The notes: generated by a model from the letters alone, not told the origin. 64,000 nt of DNA from Betaproteobacteria bacterium (GCA_016861185.1 BOKW01000003.1:124001-188000), one strand, 5' to 3'; positions 16,556 to 26,095 are shown, counted from the first letter of the stretch. Translations and numbers: made by a program.

Positions 16556-17585
16556 AGCGCTCGCCGGGCATCTGGCGAGCCGCGCCAAGTCCGGCGCGCT
16601 CGCGCGCGTCTACACCGTCGCCGGCGACGAACCGCTGTTGGCGATCGAGGCGCAGGATGCGATCCGCGCCGCCGCGCGCGCGAGCGGCTACACCGAGCGC
16701 GAAGTGCTGCACGCCGATGCGCGCTTCGACTGGTCGCAACTGGCCGGCCACGCGCGCGGGCTGTCGTTGTTCGCCGAGCGCCGCATCCTCGAGATCCGCC
16801 TGCCTTCGGGCAAACCGGGCAAGAGCGGCGCGGAGGCGCTGCGCGCGCACGTGGAGAGCGCATCCGACGACACACTGACGATCGTCGCACTGCCGAGGCT
16901 CGACAGGAAGCAGCGGCAGGCCGACTGGGCCGCCGCACTCGACGCCGCAGGCGTCTGGGTCGACGTGCCGACGCTCGAGCGCGACGCGCTGCCGGCGTGG
17001 ATCGCCGCGCGGCTGGCGCGGCAGCAGCAGAAGGCGCCGCGCGAGGCGCTCGAGTTCATCGCCGATCGGGTCGAGGGCAATCTGCTCGCCGCGCATCAGG
17101 AGATCAGCAAGCTCGCACTGCTCTATCCGGCCGGCGAGCTGACGCTCGAGCAGGTCGAGGCGAGCGTGCTCAACGTCGCGCGCTACGACGTGTTCGCGCT
17201 GCCGATCGCGATGCTCGAAGGCGACGCGAAGCGCGTGGTCCGCATCATGGACGGGCTGCGCGCCGAGGGTGAACCGCTGCCGCTGCTGCTGTGGGCGGTG
17301 ACCGAGGATCTGCGCACGCTGCTGCGGCTGCGCGCGGCGCTCGACCGCGGCGTGCCGTACGCGCAGGCCGCGCGCGAAGTGTGGGTCCGGCGCGAGAAGG
17401 AGGGCGCCACGCAGGCCGCGCTGCGACGGGTCGATGCGGCGACGCTTGCGCGGCTGCTCGCGCGCTGCGCCGACGTGGATCGCGCCTTCAAGGGCCTGCG
17501 CACGCCGAAGGCCGACGGCGACGCGTGGCTAGAATTGACCGACATCGCGCTCGCCGTCGCCGCGCCGCGCGCATCGACCCGATGA
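16539..17585 (+). CDS. holA: DNA polymerase III subunit delta
   Basis: HolA is the wrench subunit of the clamp loader that opens the beta sliding clamp. The 348 residues show the family N-terminus ([22 protein letters not shown]), a Walker-like but non-hydrolysing RecA-fold domain, and the C-terminal helical collar ([20 protein letters not shown]). The start codon lies inside the lptE reading frame and the stop overlaps the proA start by ATGA, so lptE, holA and proA are almost certainly translated from one message. Length and order leuS-lptE-holA are standard for the group. Confidence 0.95.
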   Translation: MQLKAEALAGHLASRAKSGALARVYTVAGDEPLLAIEAQDAIRAAARASGYTEREVLHADARFDWSQLAGHARGLSLFAERRILEIRLPSGKPGKSGAEALRAHVESASDDTLTIVALPRLDRKQRQADWAAALDAAGVWVDVPTLERDALPAWIAARLARQQQKAPREALEFIADRVEGNLLAAHQEISKLALLYPAGELTLEQVEASVLNVARYDVFALPIAMLEGDAKRVVRIMDGLRAEGEPLPLLLWAVTEDLRTLLRLRAALDRGVPYAQAAREVWVRREKEGATQAALRRVDAATLARLLARCADVDRAFKGLRTPKADGDAWLELTDIALAVAAPRASTR

Positions 17586-18877
17586 ACCCACCGAACGATC
17601 CCGGCAAGCAGGACCTCGCCGTCTACATGACCGCGGTGGGACGGCGCGCGCGCGTTGCGTCGGCGGCGACCGCCAGGGCCTCGACCGCGGCGAAGAACGC
17701 GGCGCTGCGCGCGATCGCCGCGTCGATCCGCGCGCGCCGCGGCGAGATCGCCGAGGCCAATGGCCGCGACGTTGCGCGCGCGCGCATGAGCGGGCTCGAA
17801 TCCGCGCTGCTCGACCGGCTGAAGCTGACGGACGACTACATCGAGCAGATGGCGGCCGGGCTCGAGCAGGTCGCCGCACTTCCGGACCCGATCGGCGAAA
17901 TCGCCGACGTTCGGCCGCAACCGTCGGGCATCCGCGTCGGACGGATGCGCGTGCCGCTCGGCGTGGTCGCCATCGTCTACGAGAGTCGGCCGAACGTGAC
18001 GATCGACGCCGCGGGGCTCGTGATCAAGAGCGGCAACGCGGCGATCCTGCGCGGCGGCTCGGAGGCGATCGAATGCAACCGGCTGCTCGCTGCGCTGATC
18101 GGCGAAGGCCTGGCCGCCGCCGGACTGCCGCGCGACGCGGTGCAGCTCGTCGATACCACCGACCGCGCCGCGGTCGGCCTGCTGGCGACGATGACCGAAT
18201 ACGTCGACATCCTCGTTCCGCGCGGCGGCAAGGGGCTGATCGAGCGGCTGATGCGTGATGCGAAGGTGCCGATGATCAAGCACCTCGACGGCATCTGCCA
18301 CGTCTACGTCGACGGCGAAGCGGACCTCGAAAAGGCGATCGCGATCGCCGACAACGCCAAGACGCAGCGCTACGGCGTGTGCAACGCGATGGAGACGTTG
18401 CTGGTAGCGCAGGCGATCGCGCCGCGTCTGCTGCCGCGGCTCGGCCGCATCTACGCGGACAAGGGCGTCGAGCTGCGCGGCTGCCCCGAGACGAAGGCGA
18501 TCCTGCAGGCGGCGGGCATCGCCTGCAAGGACGCGACCGAAGAGGACTGGCGCACCGAGTACCTCGCGCCGATCCTGGCAATCTCGACCCTGCCGGGCGT
18601 CGACGAGGCGATCGCGCACATCAACACGTTCGGCAGCAGGCACACCGACGCGATCGTCACCGAGAACTACACGACCGCGATGCGCTTCCTGCGCGAGGTC
18701 GATTCGGCCTCGGTGATCGTCAACGCCTCGACGCGCTTCGCCGACGGCTTCGAATACGGGCTGGGCGCCGAGATCGGCATCTCCAACGACAAGCTGCACG
18801 CGCGCGGCCCCGTCGGCCTCGAGGGGCTGACTTCGCAGAAGTACGTCGTGTTCGGCGACGGCGAAGTGCGACGCTGA
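17582..18877 (+). CDS. proA: Gamma-glutamyl phosphate reductase
   Basis: Second enzyme of proline synthesis: it reduces glutamyl-5-phosphate to glutamate semialdehyde with NADPH. The 431 residues have the family N-terminus with [11 protein letters not shown], the coenzyme region [17 protein letters not shown] near 125, and the catalytic cysteine near 267 ([16 protein letters not shown]). C-terminal [19 protein letters not shown] is diagnostic. Its ATG overlaps the holA stop. proC lies 10 kb away at 29026; proB is not in the window. Confidence 0.97.
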   Translation: MNPPNDPGKQDLAVYMTAVGRRARVASAATARASTAAKNAALRAIAASIRARRGEIAEANGRDVARARMSGLESALLDRLKLTDDYIEQMAAGLEQVAALPDPIGEIADVRPQPSGIRVGRMRVPLGVVAIVYESRPNVTIDAAGLVIKSGNAAILRGGSEAIECNRLLAALIGEGLAAAGLPRDAVQLVDTTDRAAVGLLATMTEYVDILVPRGGKGLIERLMRDAKVPMIKHLDGICHVYVDGEADLEKAIAIADNAKTQRYGVCNAMETLLVAQAIAPRLLPRLGRIYADKGVELRGCPETKAILQAAGIACKDATEEDWRTEYLAPILAISTLPGVDEAIAHINTFGSRHTDAIVTENYTTAMRFLREVDSASVIVNASTRFADGFEYGLGAEIGISNDKLHARGPVGLEGLTSQKYVVFGDGEVRR

Positions 18878-18915
18878 TCGGATGGCGGACGAGGATCCAC
18901 AGTACGCGCCCGAAG

Positions 18916-19335
18916 ATGCTTTGGGTCAAGTCGCTGCACATCATCTTCATGGTGACGTGGTTCGCCGGGCTGTTCTATCTGCCGCGGCTGTTCGTCTACC
19001 ACGCGCTGGCCGAGGACGCTGTGTCGAAGGAACGCCTCAAGGTCATGGAGCGCAAGCTCTTCTACGGCATCATGACGCCGGGCGCGGTGCTGACCGTCGT
19101 CTTCGGGGTCTGGTTGTGGGCAGGCTACGGCATCGGCGCCGGCCAGGGTTGGCTGATGGCGAAGCTCGCGCTCGTGATCGCGCTGATCGGCTACCACATC
19201 TACTGCGGCATCCTGCTCGACGACTTCAAGAACGACCGCAACACAAGGTCGCACCGGTGGTTCCGTTGGTTCAACGAAGCGCCGGTCCTTGTGCTGGTAG
19301 GTGCGGTACTGCTGGTCGTCTTCAAGCCGTTCTGA
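18916..19335 (+). CDS. hemJ: Protoporphyrinogen IX oxidase HemJ (TIGR00701)
   Basis: HemJ oxidises protoporphyrinogen IX to protoporphyrin IX in haem synthesis and carries its own haem b. The 139 residues form four membrane helices. The conserved histidine is in MLWVKSLHIIFMVTWFAGLF (His8), and the conserved lysine is in helix 3 (WLMAKLALVIALIGYH). FYLPRLFVYH and the C-terminal RWFNEAPVLVLVGAVLLVVFKPF are also typical. The ATG at 18916 is chosen because the motif-bearing first helix starts immediately. It follows proA by 38 bases and may be cotranscribed. Confidence 0.92.
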   Translation: MLWVKSLHIIFMVTWFAGLFYLPRLFVYHALAEDAVSKERLKVMERKLFYGIMTPGAVLTVVFGVWLWAGYGIGAGQGWLMAKLALVIALIGYHIYCGILLDDFKNDRNTRSHRWFRWFNEAPVLVLVGAVLLVVFKPF

Positions 19336-19393
19336 GCGCCGCGCGTAAGGCGGGCGCGGCGCGCCCGACTCACCGGGTTTCGAGGAGGATCCG

Positions 19394-19993
19394 ATGAAAG
19401 TCGTCGACTACTACATGACGCCGGTGTCGCCCTTCACCTACCTCGGGCACGATCGGCTGCGCGCAATCTGCGCGCGGCACGGCGCCGAGATCCGGCTCAA
19501 GCTGATGGACCTCGGCAAGGTCTTTCCCGCCTCGGGCGGGCTGGCGCTGAAGGACCGTCCGCCGCAGCGGCGCGCGTACCGGATGCTGGAACTGAAGCGC
19601 TGGCGCGACTATCTGGAGATGCCGCTCGTGCTCGAACCGAAGCATTTCCCGGTGCCGCCGCACGCGGCAGCGAGCGCGATCATCGCCGTGCGAGAGGCGC
19701 ACGGCACGGCCGCGGGGCTCGATGTCGCCGGCGACTGCCTGCGCGCGGTCTGGGCCGAGGAGAAGGACATCTCGGACGAAGCGACCCTCGCGGACATCCT
19801 GGCGAAGCGCGGCTTCGACGCGGCCGCGCTGCTTGTGCGCGCGAAGAGCCCGGAAGTTGCGCAACACTACGCGGCCGAAACGCAGGGGGCGATCGAGCGC
19901 GGCGTTTTCGGCTCGCCGAGCTTCGTCCACGAGGGGGAGCTGTACTGGGGCCAGGACCGGCTCGACTTCCTCGACCGCGCGCTGGCGCGCTGA
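19394..19993 (+). CDS. DsbA-fold 2-hydroxychromene-2-carboxylate isomerase
   Basis: 199 residues of the kappa-class glutathione-transferase/HCCA isomerase family, which isomerise aromatic ring-cleavage products using glutathione. The thioredoxin-fold start is MKVVDYYMTPVSPFTYLGHDRL, where the usual cysteine is replaced by Ser-Pro-Phe as in isomerases. The all-alpha insertion follows, and the cis-Pro region GVFGSPSFVHEGELYWGQDRL is at 170-192. AGGAGGA precedes the ATG. No aromatic-degradation genes are adjacent, so the substrate is unknown. It converges with the HIT gene, seven bases apart. Confidence 0.85.
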   Translation: MKVVDYYMTPVSPFTYLGHDRLRAICARHGAEIRLKLMDLGKVFPASGGLALKDRPPQRRAYRMLELKRWRDYLEMPLVLEPKHFPVPPHAAASAIIAVREAHGTAAGLDVAGDCLRAVWAEEKDISDEATLADILAKRGFDAAALLVRAKSPEVAQHYAAETQGAIERGVFGSPSFVHEGELYWGQDRLDFLDRALAR

Positions 19994-20000
19994 GCGCGGT

Positions 20001-20408
20001 TCAGGCGACGCGGATCTTCGCGGCGAGCGCGCGCAGCTCCTCTAGCGGCGGGTTCTTGCGCGGCCACGTGAGTCCCACGCCGTCGTTCGCGTGGCGCGGC
20101 AGCACGTGCAGGTGCACGTGCGGCACCGTCTGCCAGCCGGCGGGCTTGTTCGCCTGCAGCACCGTGATGCCCTCCGGCTTGAATGCGGCATCGACCGCGC
20201 GCGCCACCCGCACCGCCGTCGCGAACAGCGCGGCGGCGAGCGCGTCGTCGAGATCGAGGATCGTCTCGACCTGCTTCTTGGTCGCAACGATCACGTGCCC
20301 GGGATTGACCTGACCGGCGTCCATGAAAGCGATCGTGTGCTCGTCCTCGTAGACCTTGGCCGCGGGGATCTCTCCGCGGACGATGCGGGTGAAGACAGTC
20401 GGTTCCAT
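20001..20408 (-). CDS. HIT-family nucleotide hydrolase/transferase
   Basis: 135-residue histidine-triad protein of the HINT branch, which usually hydrolyses nucleoside phosphoramidates. The HxHxHxx motif is PHVHLHVLPRH near residue 95. The N-terminus TVFTRIVRGEIPAAKVYEDE is typical, as is NPGHVIVATKKQ near 38. Charged residues after the triad (ANDGVGLTWPRK) match the long-tailed proteobacterial form. The gene diverges from the methyltransferase at 20459. Confidence 0.92.
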   Translation of the reverse strand: MEPTVFTRIVRGEIPAAKVYEDEHTIAFMDAGQVNPGHVIVATKKQVETILDLDDALAAALFATAVRVARAVDAAFKPEGITVLQANKPAGWQTVPHVHLHVLPRHANDGVGLTWPRKNPPLEELRALAAKIRVA

Positions 20409-20458
20409 CGTCGCTACGCTCCGGGGTGGGGTGTGGGCATTCTAAGGACCGGCGCAAC

Positions 20459-21652
20459 GTGAGTCCCACCGAGTCGTTCTTCGCGATCTGCCCGCGCGGG
20501 CTCGAAGCGGCGCTCGCCGGCGAGCTGGCCGCGGTCGGCGCGGCGGCGGTGCGCGCCGAGTCCGGCGGCGTGGCCTTCGCGGGCGAACTGCGCACCGCCT
20601 ACGCGGCGAACCTGCACTCGCGCATCGCCAGCCGCGTGCTGTGGCAGATCGCGCAGGCCGCCTATCGCGACGAAAAGAGCCTGTACGCGCTTGCGGCCGA
20701 CGTGTCCTGGGAGCGGCACTTCTCGCCGCGGCAGACGCTGCGCGTCGACCTGAACGCATCGCGCTCGCCGCTCGCGAGCCTCGAGTTCGCCACGCTGACG
20801 GTCAAGGACGCGATCGTCGACCGGCTGCGCGCGAAGGCCGGCGCGCGCCCTTCGATCGACCGCGCCCGTCCCGACGTGCGGGTGTTCGTGTACCTCGACG
20901 CGACGACGGCCACGCTTTATCTCGACCTGTCGGGCGAGCCGCTGTTCAAGCGCGGCTGGCGCGAGGACAAGGGCGAGGCGCCGCTGAAGGAGAACCTTGC
21001 CGCCGGGCTGCTCGCGGCGGCAGGCTGGACGCCCGCGCTGCCGCTGCTCGATCCGTTCTGCGGCAGCGGAACGATCGTCATCGAAGCCGCCTCGATCGCC
21101 GCGCGCCGCGCGCCGGGGCTGCAGCGCCGCTTCGCTTTCGAAAAGCTGCAGAGCTTCGACGCCGCGGCTTGGCGCGCGCTGCGCGAGCAGGCGCGCGCGG
21201 CGATCGACGATCGCGCCGCCGCGCTGATCGCGGGCTCGGACATCTCGACGCGCGTGGTCGAGACGGCGCGCAGGAACGCGGGCCTCGCCGGGCTCGACGC
21301 GTGGCTTGCCGACGGCCGTCTGCGCCTGGCGGCCGCCGACGCGCGCAGGATCGAGCCGCCCGCGCCGGTCGGGCTGATCGTCACCAACCCGCCGTACGGC
21401 GAGCAGAGTCACCCCAAGTCCGCGCCGGTGCCGAAGATGATGGGCGAAGTCGCCGACCGGCTGAAGCAGTCGTTCGCGGGTTGGACCGCGTGGATCCTGA
21501 CGGCAGACCGCGGGCTGCCGCGCCAGATGCGGCTGCAGGAGACGCGCAAGACCGTGCTGTTCAACGGGCCTCTGGAATGCCGGTTCTTTCGCTTCGAGGT
21601 CGTCGCCGGCGCCTATCGGCCGCGCGGCCATTCCGCGGCAGCGACGCCTTAG
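20459..21652 (+). CDS. THUMP-domain class I methyltransferase (RlmL N-half-like)
   Basis: 397 residues related to the N-terminal half of RlmL, which makes m2G2445 in 23S rRNA. The ferredoxin-like/THUMP region comes first (residues 1-155, starting ESFFAICPRGLEAALAGEL). The Rossmann domain follows with motif I LLDPFCGSGTIVIEAASIA near 195 and motif IV IVTNPPYGEQ near 308. The NPPY motif marks exocyclic amino-group methylation. The RlmK half is absent, as is common outside gammaproteobacteria. A GTG at 20459 with AAGGA upstream begins just before the conserved sequence; an upstream GTG would add 11 unconvincing residues. Confidence 0.88.
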   Translation: MSPTESFFAICPRGLEAALAGELAAVGAAAVRAESGGVAFAGELRTAYAANLHSRIASRVLWQIAQAAYRDEKSLYALAADVSWERHFSPRQTLRVDLNASRSPLASLEFATLTVKDAIVDRLRAKAGARPSIDRARPDVRVFVYLDATTATLYLDLSGEPLFKRGWREDKGEAPLKENLAAGLLAAAGWTPALPLLDPFCGSGTIVIEAASIAARRAPGLQRRFAFEKLQSFDAAAWRALREQARAAIDDRAAALIAGSDISTRVVETARRNAGLAGLDAWLADGRLRLAAADARRIEPPAPVGLIVTNPPYGEQSHPKSAPVPKMMGEVADRLKQSFAGWTAWILTADRGLPRQMRLQETRKTVLFNGPLECRFFRFEVVAGAYRPRGHSAAATP

Positions 21653-21797
21653 CCACGCCGGTCGACCGCCGAAGCCGCCGAGGACCGCCGCAAAGCGACG
21701 ACTTTCTCCCGGATCGCGCGCGCTGCGCTACGCTGCAATTCGATTGCGATCGGCAGTTGCGTCTTGCCCGACCGCCACTGCGCATCGAATCCTCCCC

Positions 21798-22733
21798 ATG
21801 CTGTTTCGCATCTGCGTCGCGTGCGACCACACGAATCCGCCGGACTCGCGGTTCTGCGGCAAGTGCGGCGCGCCGTTGCAGGTCAGGTTCTGTCGGCTGT
21901 GCCGGTCGGCCAACGATGCCGTGTCGCGCTATTGCCAGTCGTGCGGCACCGAGTTGCCCGAGCTGACCGCGCCCGAGGCAGCGCCGCCGACGGCTCCCAG
22001 GCCGGCGACGATCCCGCCGCTGGTGATCGCCACACCCGGACGCCCGGTCGCGGACGGCGTCTCCGTGTCACCCGCGTCGACGACGATCACTGCCGCGTTC
22101 TCCGGCGATGAAGCGCGCGGCAAGGCCGACGCCGAAACCGGCGCACCGGCCTTCGTCCGAGCCGGGACCCCGCCTGTCGGAGGCAACGGCGCGCAACCCG
22201 CGATCGAAGTTCTTCCGCCGCGTCCGGCCCACTCAACGCCGATCGTGGTCGACAGCGCGGTCACGACCGTGAACCTGCCGGTGGTGGTCGAGGATGCGCC
22301 GCCGCCGGCCCGCACGTGGCGCGCGCCGTCGGCTGCGCTGGTCGTCGCCGTCGCGGCGATCGTCGCGGCGTTCGGTGCGCTCGCTTACAAGGCTTGGCGG
22401 CCCGACGGCGCGGACACCCCGCCGGATCGCGCCGCGGCCCCGGCCGCCCCGCCGTCGGCCGCCCCGCCGGCGGCGCCGGCGCCGCCTGCAGCGGCCGCCG
22501 CCGCACCGGTAGACGCTCTGCCGCCGACGCCGGCCCCCCAGCCCGTGGCGCCGCCTCCGCCTGCAAGCGCAAGCAAGACGGCGCCGCGCGAACGACGCGA
22601 GACGGCTCCGCGCGGCACCGAGCGCGCCGCCGTCGTTCCGGCCGCGCCCTCTTCACCGGCGCTGCGCGATTGCACCCCGGCCGTCGCGGCGCTGGGCTTG
22701 TGTACACCCGAACCCAAACCGGAAGGAAACTGA
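21798..22733 (+). CDS. Double zinc-ribbon membrane protein, function unknown
   Basis: 311 residues. The N-terminus holds eight cysteines in two zinc ribbons: C6, C9, C20, C23 and C32, C35, C46, C49 (CVACDHTNPPDSRFCGKCG, CRLCRSANDAVSRYCQSCG). A low-complexity Pro/Ala/Thr region follows, then one membrane helix near 178-198 (SAALVVAVAAIVAAFGALAYK), a second Pro/Ala-rich segment and a short tail, CTPAVAALGLC. The ribbons would face the cytoplasm and the tail the periplasm if the helix is N-in. The same tail motif, with identical spacing, ends the next protein. The two genes are five bases apart and probably work together. Confidence 0.75.
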   Translation: MLFRICVACDHTNPPDSRFCGKCGAPLQVRFCRLCRSANDAVSRYCQSCGTELPELTAPEAAPPTAPRPATIPPLVIATPGRPVADGVSVSPASTTITAAFSGDEARGKADAETGAPAFVRAGTPPVGGNGAQPAIEVLPPRPAHSTPIVVDSAVTTVNLPVVVEDAPPPARTWRAPSAALVVAVAAIVAAFGALAYKAWRPDGADTPPDRAAAPAAPPSAAPPAAPAPPAAAAAAPVDALPPTPAPQPVAPPPPASASKTAPRERRETAPRGTERAAVVPAAPSSPALRDCTPAVAALGLCTPEPKPEGN

Positions 22734-22738
22734 AGCCC

Positions 22739-23785
22739 ATGCTCCGCACGCTGTGCAACGCCGCCTTCTTCGCCGGAACGATCGTCCTGGTCCACGGCAT
22801 CGCATCGGCGGGGACGCCGTACAAGATCGTCACCGCCTCCGAGCGCGGAACCTACATCCAGATCGGTCGCGATCTCGCCAAGTACGTCGCACCCGCGGCC
22901 GACATCGATCTGGAGGTGCTGCCCTCGGCCGGGTCATCGGAGAACGTGCAGCGGCTGCGCTTCGAGCCGGGCGTGAAGTTCGCGCTGGTGCAGTCCGACG
23001 TGTACCAGGCCTACATCAACCAGGGCGCGAGCGGCCACGCGGAAGCGGCGCGCATCATCCGCCCGCTGCGCGTGATCCTGCCGCTGTACAACGAGGAGAT
23101 CTATTTCATCGCGCGCGCCGACGCGCCGTACACGTTCGTCCACGAGATCCGCGACGCGAAGATCAACGTCGGCCTGCTGCGCAGCGGCACCGCGATGTCG
23201 GCGACGACGCTGTACCGGCTGATGTTCGATCGTCCGCTGCCGGACGCCAACATCTCGTTCCTGTCCAACGAGGAGGCGCTCGTCCGGCTCGTCACCGACA
23301 AGTCGATCGACGTGGTCGTGGTCGTGGCGGGGCAACCCGCGAAGCTGCTGACGGACATGAAGCCCGAGGCGCGCGCGCTGATCAAGCTGCTGAAGCTCGA
23401 TCCCAAGCATCCGGCGAGCCAGGCCGCGCTGAAGACCTATTTCCCGACGAGCGTGCGCGCCTCGCTGCACCCCAACCTTCTGACCGAAGACGTGCCCGGC
23501 CTCGCCGTGAAGGCCTTTCTCGTCACCTACGACTACAACCAGACGGCCACGCAGGCGCGGCTCGCGCGCTTTGCCCGTTCGCTGTGCGAGAACTTCGGCA
23601 CGCTGCAGGCCGAGGGGCATCCGAAGTGGAAGGAAGTCGAGCTGGCGATGCCCGAACTGGGCCGCGGCTGGGCCTACTTCCCGCCGATCGCGCGCGAGTT
23701 CGAACGCTGCCTCGCCGCGCGCGCGCAGCCTGCAAAGGCGAAGTCCTGCACCACCGAGCAGAAGATCCTGGGCCTGTGCGAGTAG
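22739..23785 (+). CDS. TAXI-type TRAP solute-binding protein without a permease nearby
   Basis: 348 residues. A signal peptide (MLRTLCNAAFFAGTIVLVHGIASA) precedes a periplasmic binding fold of the TAXI/NMT1 class: YKIVTASERGTYIQIGRDLAKYV, SAGSSENVQRLRFEPGVKFALVQSDV and GLLRSGTAMSATTLY. TAXI proteins feed small organic anions to TRAP permeases, but no DctQ/DctM-type membrane gene is present, so this copy may serve a distant permease or act as a sensor. The C-terminus adds a tail, CTTEQKILGLCE, shared with the preceding zinc-ribbon protein and not part of the binding fold. Confidence 0.82.
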   Translation: MLRTLCNAAFFAGTIVLVHGIASAGTPYKIVTASERGTYIQIGRDLAKYVAPAADIDLEVLPSAGSSENVQRLRFEPGVKFALVQSDVYQAYINQGASGHAEAARIIRPLRVILPLYNEEIYFIARADAPYTFVHEIRDAKINVGLLRSGTAMSATTLYRLMFDRPLPDANISFLSNEEALVRLVTDKSIDVVVVVAGQPAKLLTDMKPEARALIKLLKLDPKHPASQAALKTYFPTSVRASLHPNLLTEDVPGLAVKAFLVTYDYNQTATQARLARFARSLCENFGTLQAEGHPKWKEVELAMPELGRGWAYFPPIAREFERCLAARAQPAKAKSCTTEQKILGLCE

Positions 23786-23858
23786 CGCCGCGTCCGTAGC
23801 CGCGGGCCGTTCCGCGCGGTCCCTCGAGCGAACGCGCGCGGCCGGCGAGGGCGCCCGC

Positions 23859-24341
23859 TCAGCCGAGCGCCTTTTCGATGTCGGCGGCGATCTCTTCGGG
23901 CTTCGTCGTGGGCGCGTAGCGCTCGATCACCTTGCCGTCCTTGCCGATCAGGAACTTGGTGAAGTTCCATTTGATCGCTTCCGAGCCCAGCAGTCCGGGC
24001 TTGGCCGACGTCAGGTGCCTGTACAGCGGATGCGCGTCGTCGCCGTTGACGTCGATCTTGGCGAAGAGCGGGAAGGTGACGCCGTAGTTCATCTCGCAGA
24101 ACTCGGCGATCTCGGTTTCCGGACCCGGCTCCTGCGCGCCGAACTGGTTGCACGGGAAGCCCAGCACCGCGAAGCCGCGCTTGGCGAACCGCTGGTGCAG
24201 CGTCTCTAGTCCCTTGTACTGCGGCGTGAAGCCGCAATGGCTCGCGGTGTTGACGATCAGCAGCACCTTGCCCTTGAAGTCGGCCAGCTTCTTCGACTTG
24301 CCGTCGATGGTCTTGGCCGAGAAATCGTAGACGGTCGGCAT
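23859..24341 (-). CDS. Glutathione peroxidase family protein
   Basis: 160-residue thiol peroxidase of the BsaA/GPx4 type, reducing organic and hydrogen peroxides with thioredoxin or glutathione. The peroxidatic cysteine is Cys36 in NTASHCGFTPQYKGLE. The tetrad partners are Gln66 in GFPCNQFGAQEPG and the Trp of AIKWNFTKFLIGKDG near 125. It is a cysteine, not selenocysteine, enzyme. The oligomerisation loop is missing, as in monomeric bacterial forms. It is followed 34 bases upstream by the OsmC gene on the same strand, suggesting a small peroxide-defence unit. Confidence 0.94.
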   Translation of the reverse strand: MPTVYDFSAKTIDGKSKKLADFKGKVLLIVNTASHCGFTPQYKGLETLHQRFAKRGFAVLGFPCNQFGAQEPGPETEIAEFCEMNYGVTFPLFAKIDVNGDDAHPLYRHLTSAKPGLLGSEAIKWNFTKFLIGKDGKVIERYAPTTKPEEIAADIEKALG

Positions 24342-24375
24342 TCGAGTCGGGGGGCGGTAGTAGGGAGTCGGCAGC

Positions 24376-24795
24376 TCAGGCGGCGAGCCTTGCGTTCAGC
24401 ACGATACGCGCTCCTGCGAGCGCTCTCGATACGGGGCAGCCCTGCTTCGCCGCCTCCGCGTGCTGCTGGAAGTCCGCGGCCGCCAGCCCCGGCACTTCGG
24501 CTTCGGTCGTCAGCTCGATCAGGTCGATCGCGGGTCCGTCGCCGAGATGGACCGCGGCTGTCGTGTGGATTCGCTTCGGCGTGAAGCCCGCCTTCGTCAG
24601 CAGCGCCGACAGGAACATCGAATAGCAGCCCGCGTGGGCGGCGCCGATCAGTTCCTCCGGATTGGTGCCCGGCCCGGACTCGAAGCGCGACGCGAAGGTG
24701 AACGGCCCTTGGTAGGCTCCGCTGCCGAGCCGCATCGTTCCGGCCCCTTCCTTGAGCGTGCCTTTCCATTCGGCTGACGACGTGCGAACGGTCAT
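24376..24795 (-). CDS. osmC: OsmC-type peroxidase
   Basis: 139-residue organic hydroperoxide reductase of the OsmC subgroup. The two redox cysteines are in GAAHAGCYSMFLSALL near 56 and AKQGCPVSRALAG near 120. N-terminal SSAEWKGTLKEGAGTM and FASRFESGPGTNPEELIGAAHA are subgroup-typical. The ATG at 24795 is preceded by an excellent AAGGAGG at proper spacing; an upstream ATG would add meaningless residues. It is probably cotranscribed with the glutathione peroxidase gene. Confidence 0.93.
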   Translation of the reverse strand: MTVRTSSAEWKGTLKEGAGTMRLGSGAYQGPFTFASRFESGPGTNPEELIGAAHAGCYSMFLSALLTKAGFTPKRIHTTAAVHLGDGPAIDLIELTTEAEVPGLAAADFQQHAEAAKQGCPVSRALAGARIVLNARLAA

Positions 24796-24936
24796 GGTGT
24801 CCTCCTTGCGAGAGCGGCAAGGCGCCATGGTAGTACGCCCAGGACTTGGCGCGCCGCGGCAAGCGCGCACGCGGCCAGCAAACCCCGCGCCGTGAACCGG
24901 CGGGCCAGGACGAGCGAACGTGGCGTTCCGCGGCGC

Positions 24937-26079
24937 TCAGCCCGCCAGCCCGAGATGCTCGATGCCCTTGTGGATCCCCGCCACGCCGCCGTACAGCTTG
25001 GAGTTGAGCTTGATCTGCAGCCGCAGGTCGTTGACCGAGTCGGCGTTGCGCAGCGCGTCTTCGTAGGAGATCAGTTCCTTCTCGTGCAGGTCGAACAGCG
25101 CCTGGTCGAACGTCTGCATGCCCTGCTCGCGCGAGCGCTTCATCACGTCCTTGATCTCGTGCACTTCGCCCTTGAAGATCAGGTCCGAAATCAGCGGCGA
25201 GTTCAGCATGATCTCGACCGCGGGGATGCGGCCCTTGCGGTCCTTGAACGCGACGAGCCGCTGCGACACCATCGCGCGCAGGTTCAGCGACAGGTCCATC
25301 AGAAGCTGGCTGCGCTTGTCCTCGGGGAAGAAGTTGATCACGCGGTCGAGCGCCTGGTTGGTGCTGTTCGCGTGCAGCGTGCACATGACGAGGTGGCCCG
25401 TTTCGGCGAAGGCGATCGCGTGCTCCATCGTCTCGCGGTCGCGCACCTCGCCGATCAGGATCACGTCGGGCGCCTGCCGCAGCGTGTTCTTCAGCGCCAC
25501 GCTCCAACTGTCGCAGTCCACGCCCACCTCGCGCTGCGTGATGATGCAGTTCTTGTGCGGGTGGACGTATTCGATCGGGTCTTCGATCGTGATGATGTGG
25601 CCCTGGCTGTTCTCGTTGCGGTAGCCGACCATCGCCGCGAGCGTGGTCGACTTGCCCGAGCCGGTCGCGCCGACCACCATCACGATGCCGCGTTTGGCCA
25701 TCGCCAGCTCGTTGATCAGCGACGGCAGGTTCAGCTCCTCGACCGTCGGGATCTTGTCGGCGATCGTCCGGAAGACGATGCCGACCTTGCCCTGCTGCAC
25801 GAACGCGGACACGCGAAAGCGTCCGATGCCGGTCGGGTTGATCGCGAAGTTGCACTCCTTGGTCGCCTCGAACTCGGCGGCCTGCCGGTCGTTCATGATC
25901 GAGCGGACCAGCTCGGCGGTGTGCTGCGCCGTCAGCGGCTGGTTCGACACCGGCAGCACGCGGCCGTCGAGCTTGAACGCGGGCGGAAAGTCGGCGGTGA
26001 TGAACAGGTCCGAGCCCTTCTTCGTCAGCAGCAGACGAAGCAGGTCGTGGACGAATCGTGTGGCCTGGTCGCGTTCCAT
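24937..26079 (-). CDS. pilU: Type IV pilus retraction ATPase PilU
   Basis: A hexameric GspE-superfamily ATPase that assists PilT in pilus retraction. The 380 residues show Walker A VVGATGSGKSTTLAAMVG near 138, the Asp box ITIEDPIEYVHPHKNC, Walker B APDVILIGEVRDRETMEHA and the His box GHLVMCTLHANSTNQALDRV. N-terminal RFVHDLLRLLLTKKGSDLFIT and residues beyond the PilT length identify PilU and separate it from PilT. It lies downstream of pilT on the same strand with a repeat-containing gap of 125 bases. Other pil genes are absent from the window. Confidence 0.95.
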   Translation of the reverse strand: MERDQATRFVHDLLRLLLTKKGSDLFITADFPPAFKLDGRVLPVSNQPLTAQHTAELVRSIMNDRQAAEFEATKECNFAINPTGIGRFRVSAFVQQGKVGIVFRTIADKIPTVEELNLPSLINELAMAKRGIVMVVGATGSGKSTTLAAMVGYRNENSQGHIITIEDPIEYVHPHKNCIITQREVGVDCDSWSVALKNTLRQAPDVILIGEVRDRETMEHAIAFAETGHLVMCTLHANSTNQALDRVINFFPEDKRSQLLMDLSLNLRAMVSQRLVAFKDRKGRIPAVEIMLNSPLISDLIFKGEVHEIKDVMKRSREQGMQTFDQALFDLHEKELISYEDALRNADSVNDLRLQIKLNSKLYGGVAGIHKGIEHLGLAG

Positions 26080-26095
26080 ACGAACCTCATCGAGC

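Noticed and set aside
22739-23785. A complete TRAP transporter locus
   Set aside because: Only the binding protein is present. The neighbours are a zinc-ribbon protein and a peroxidase, and no DctQ/DctM-like membrane gene is nearby.
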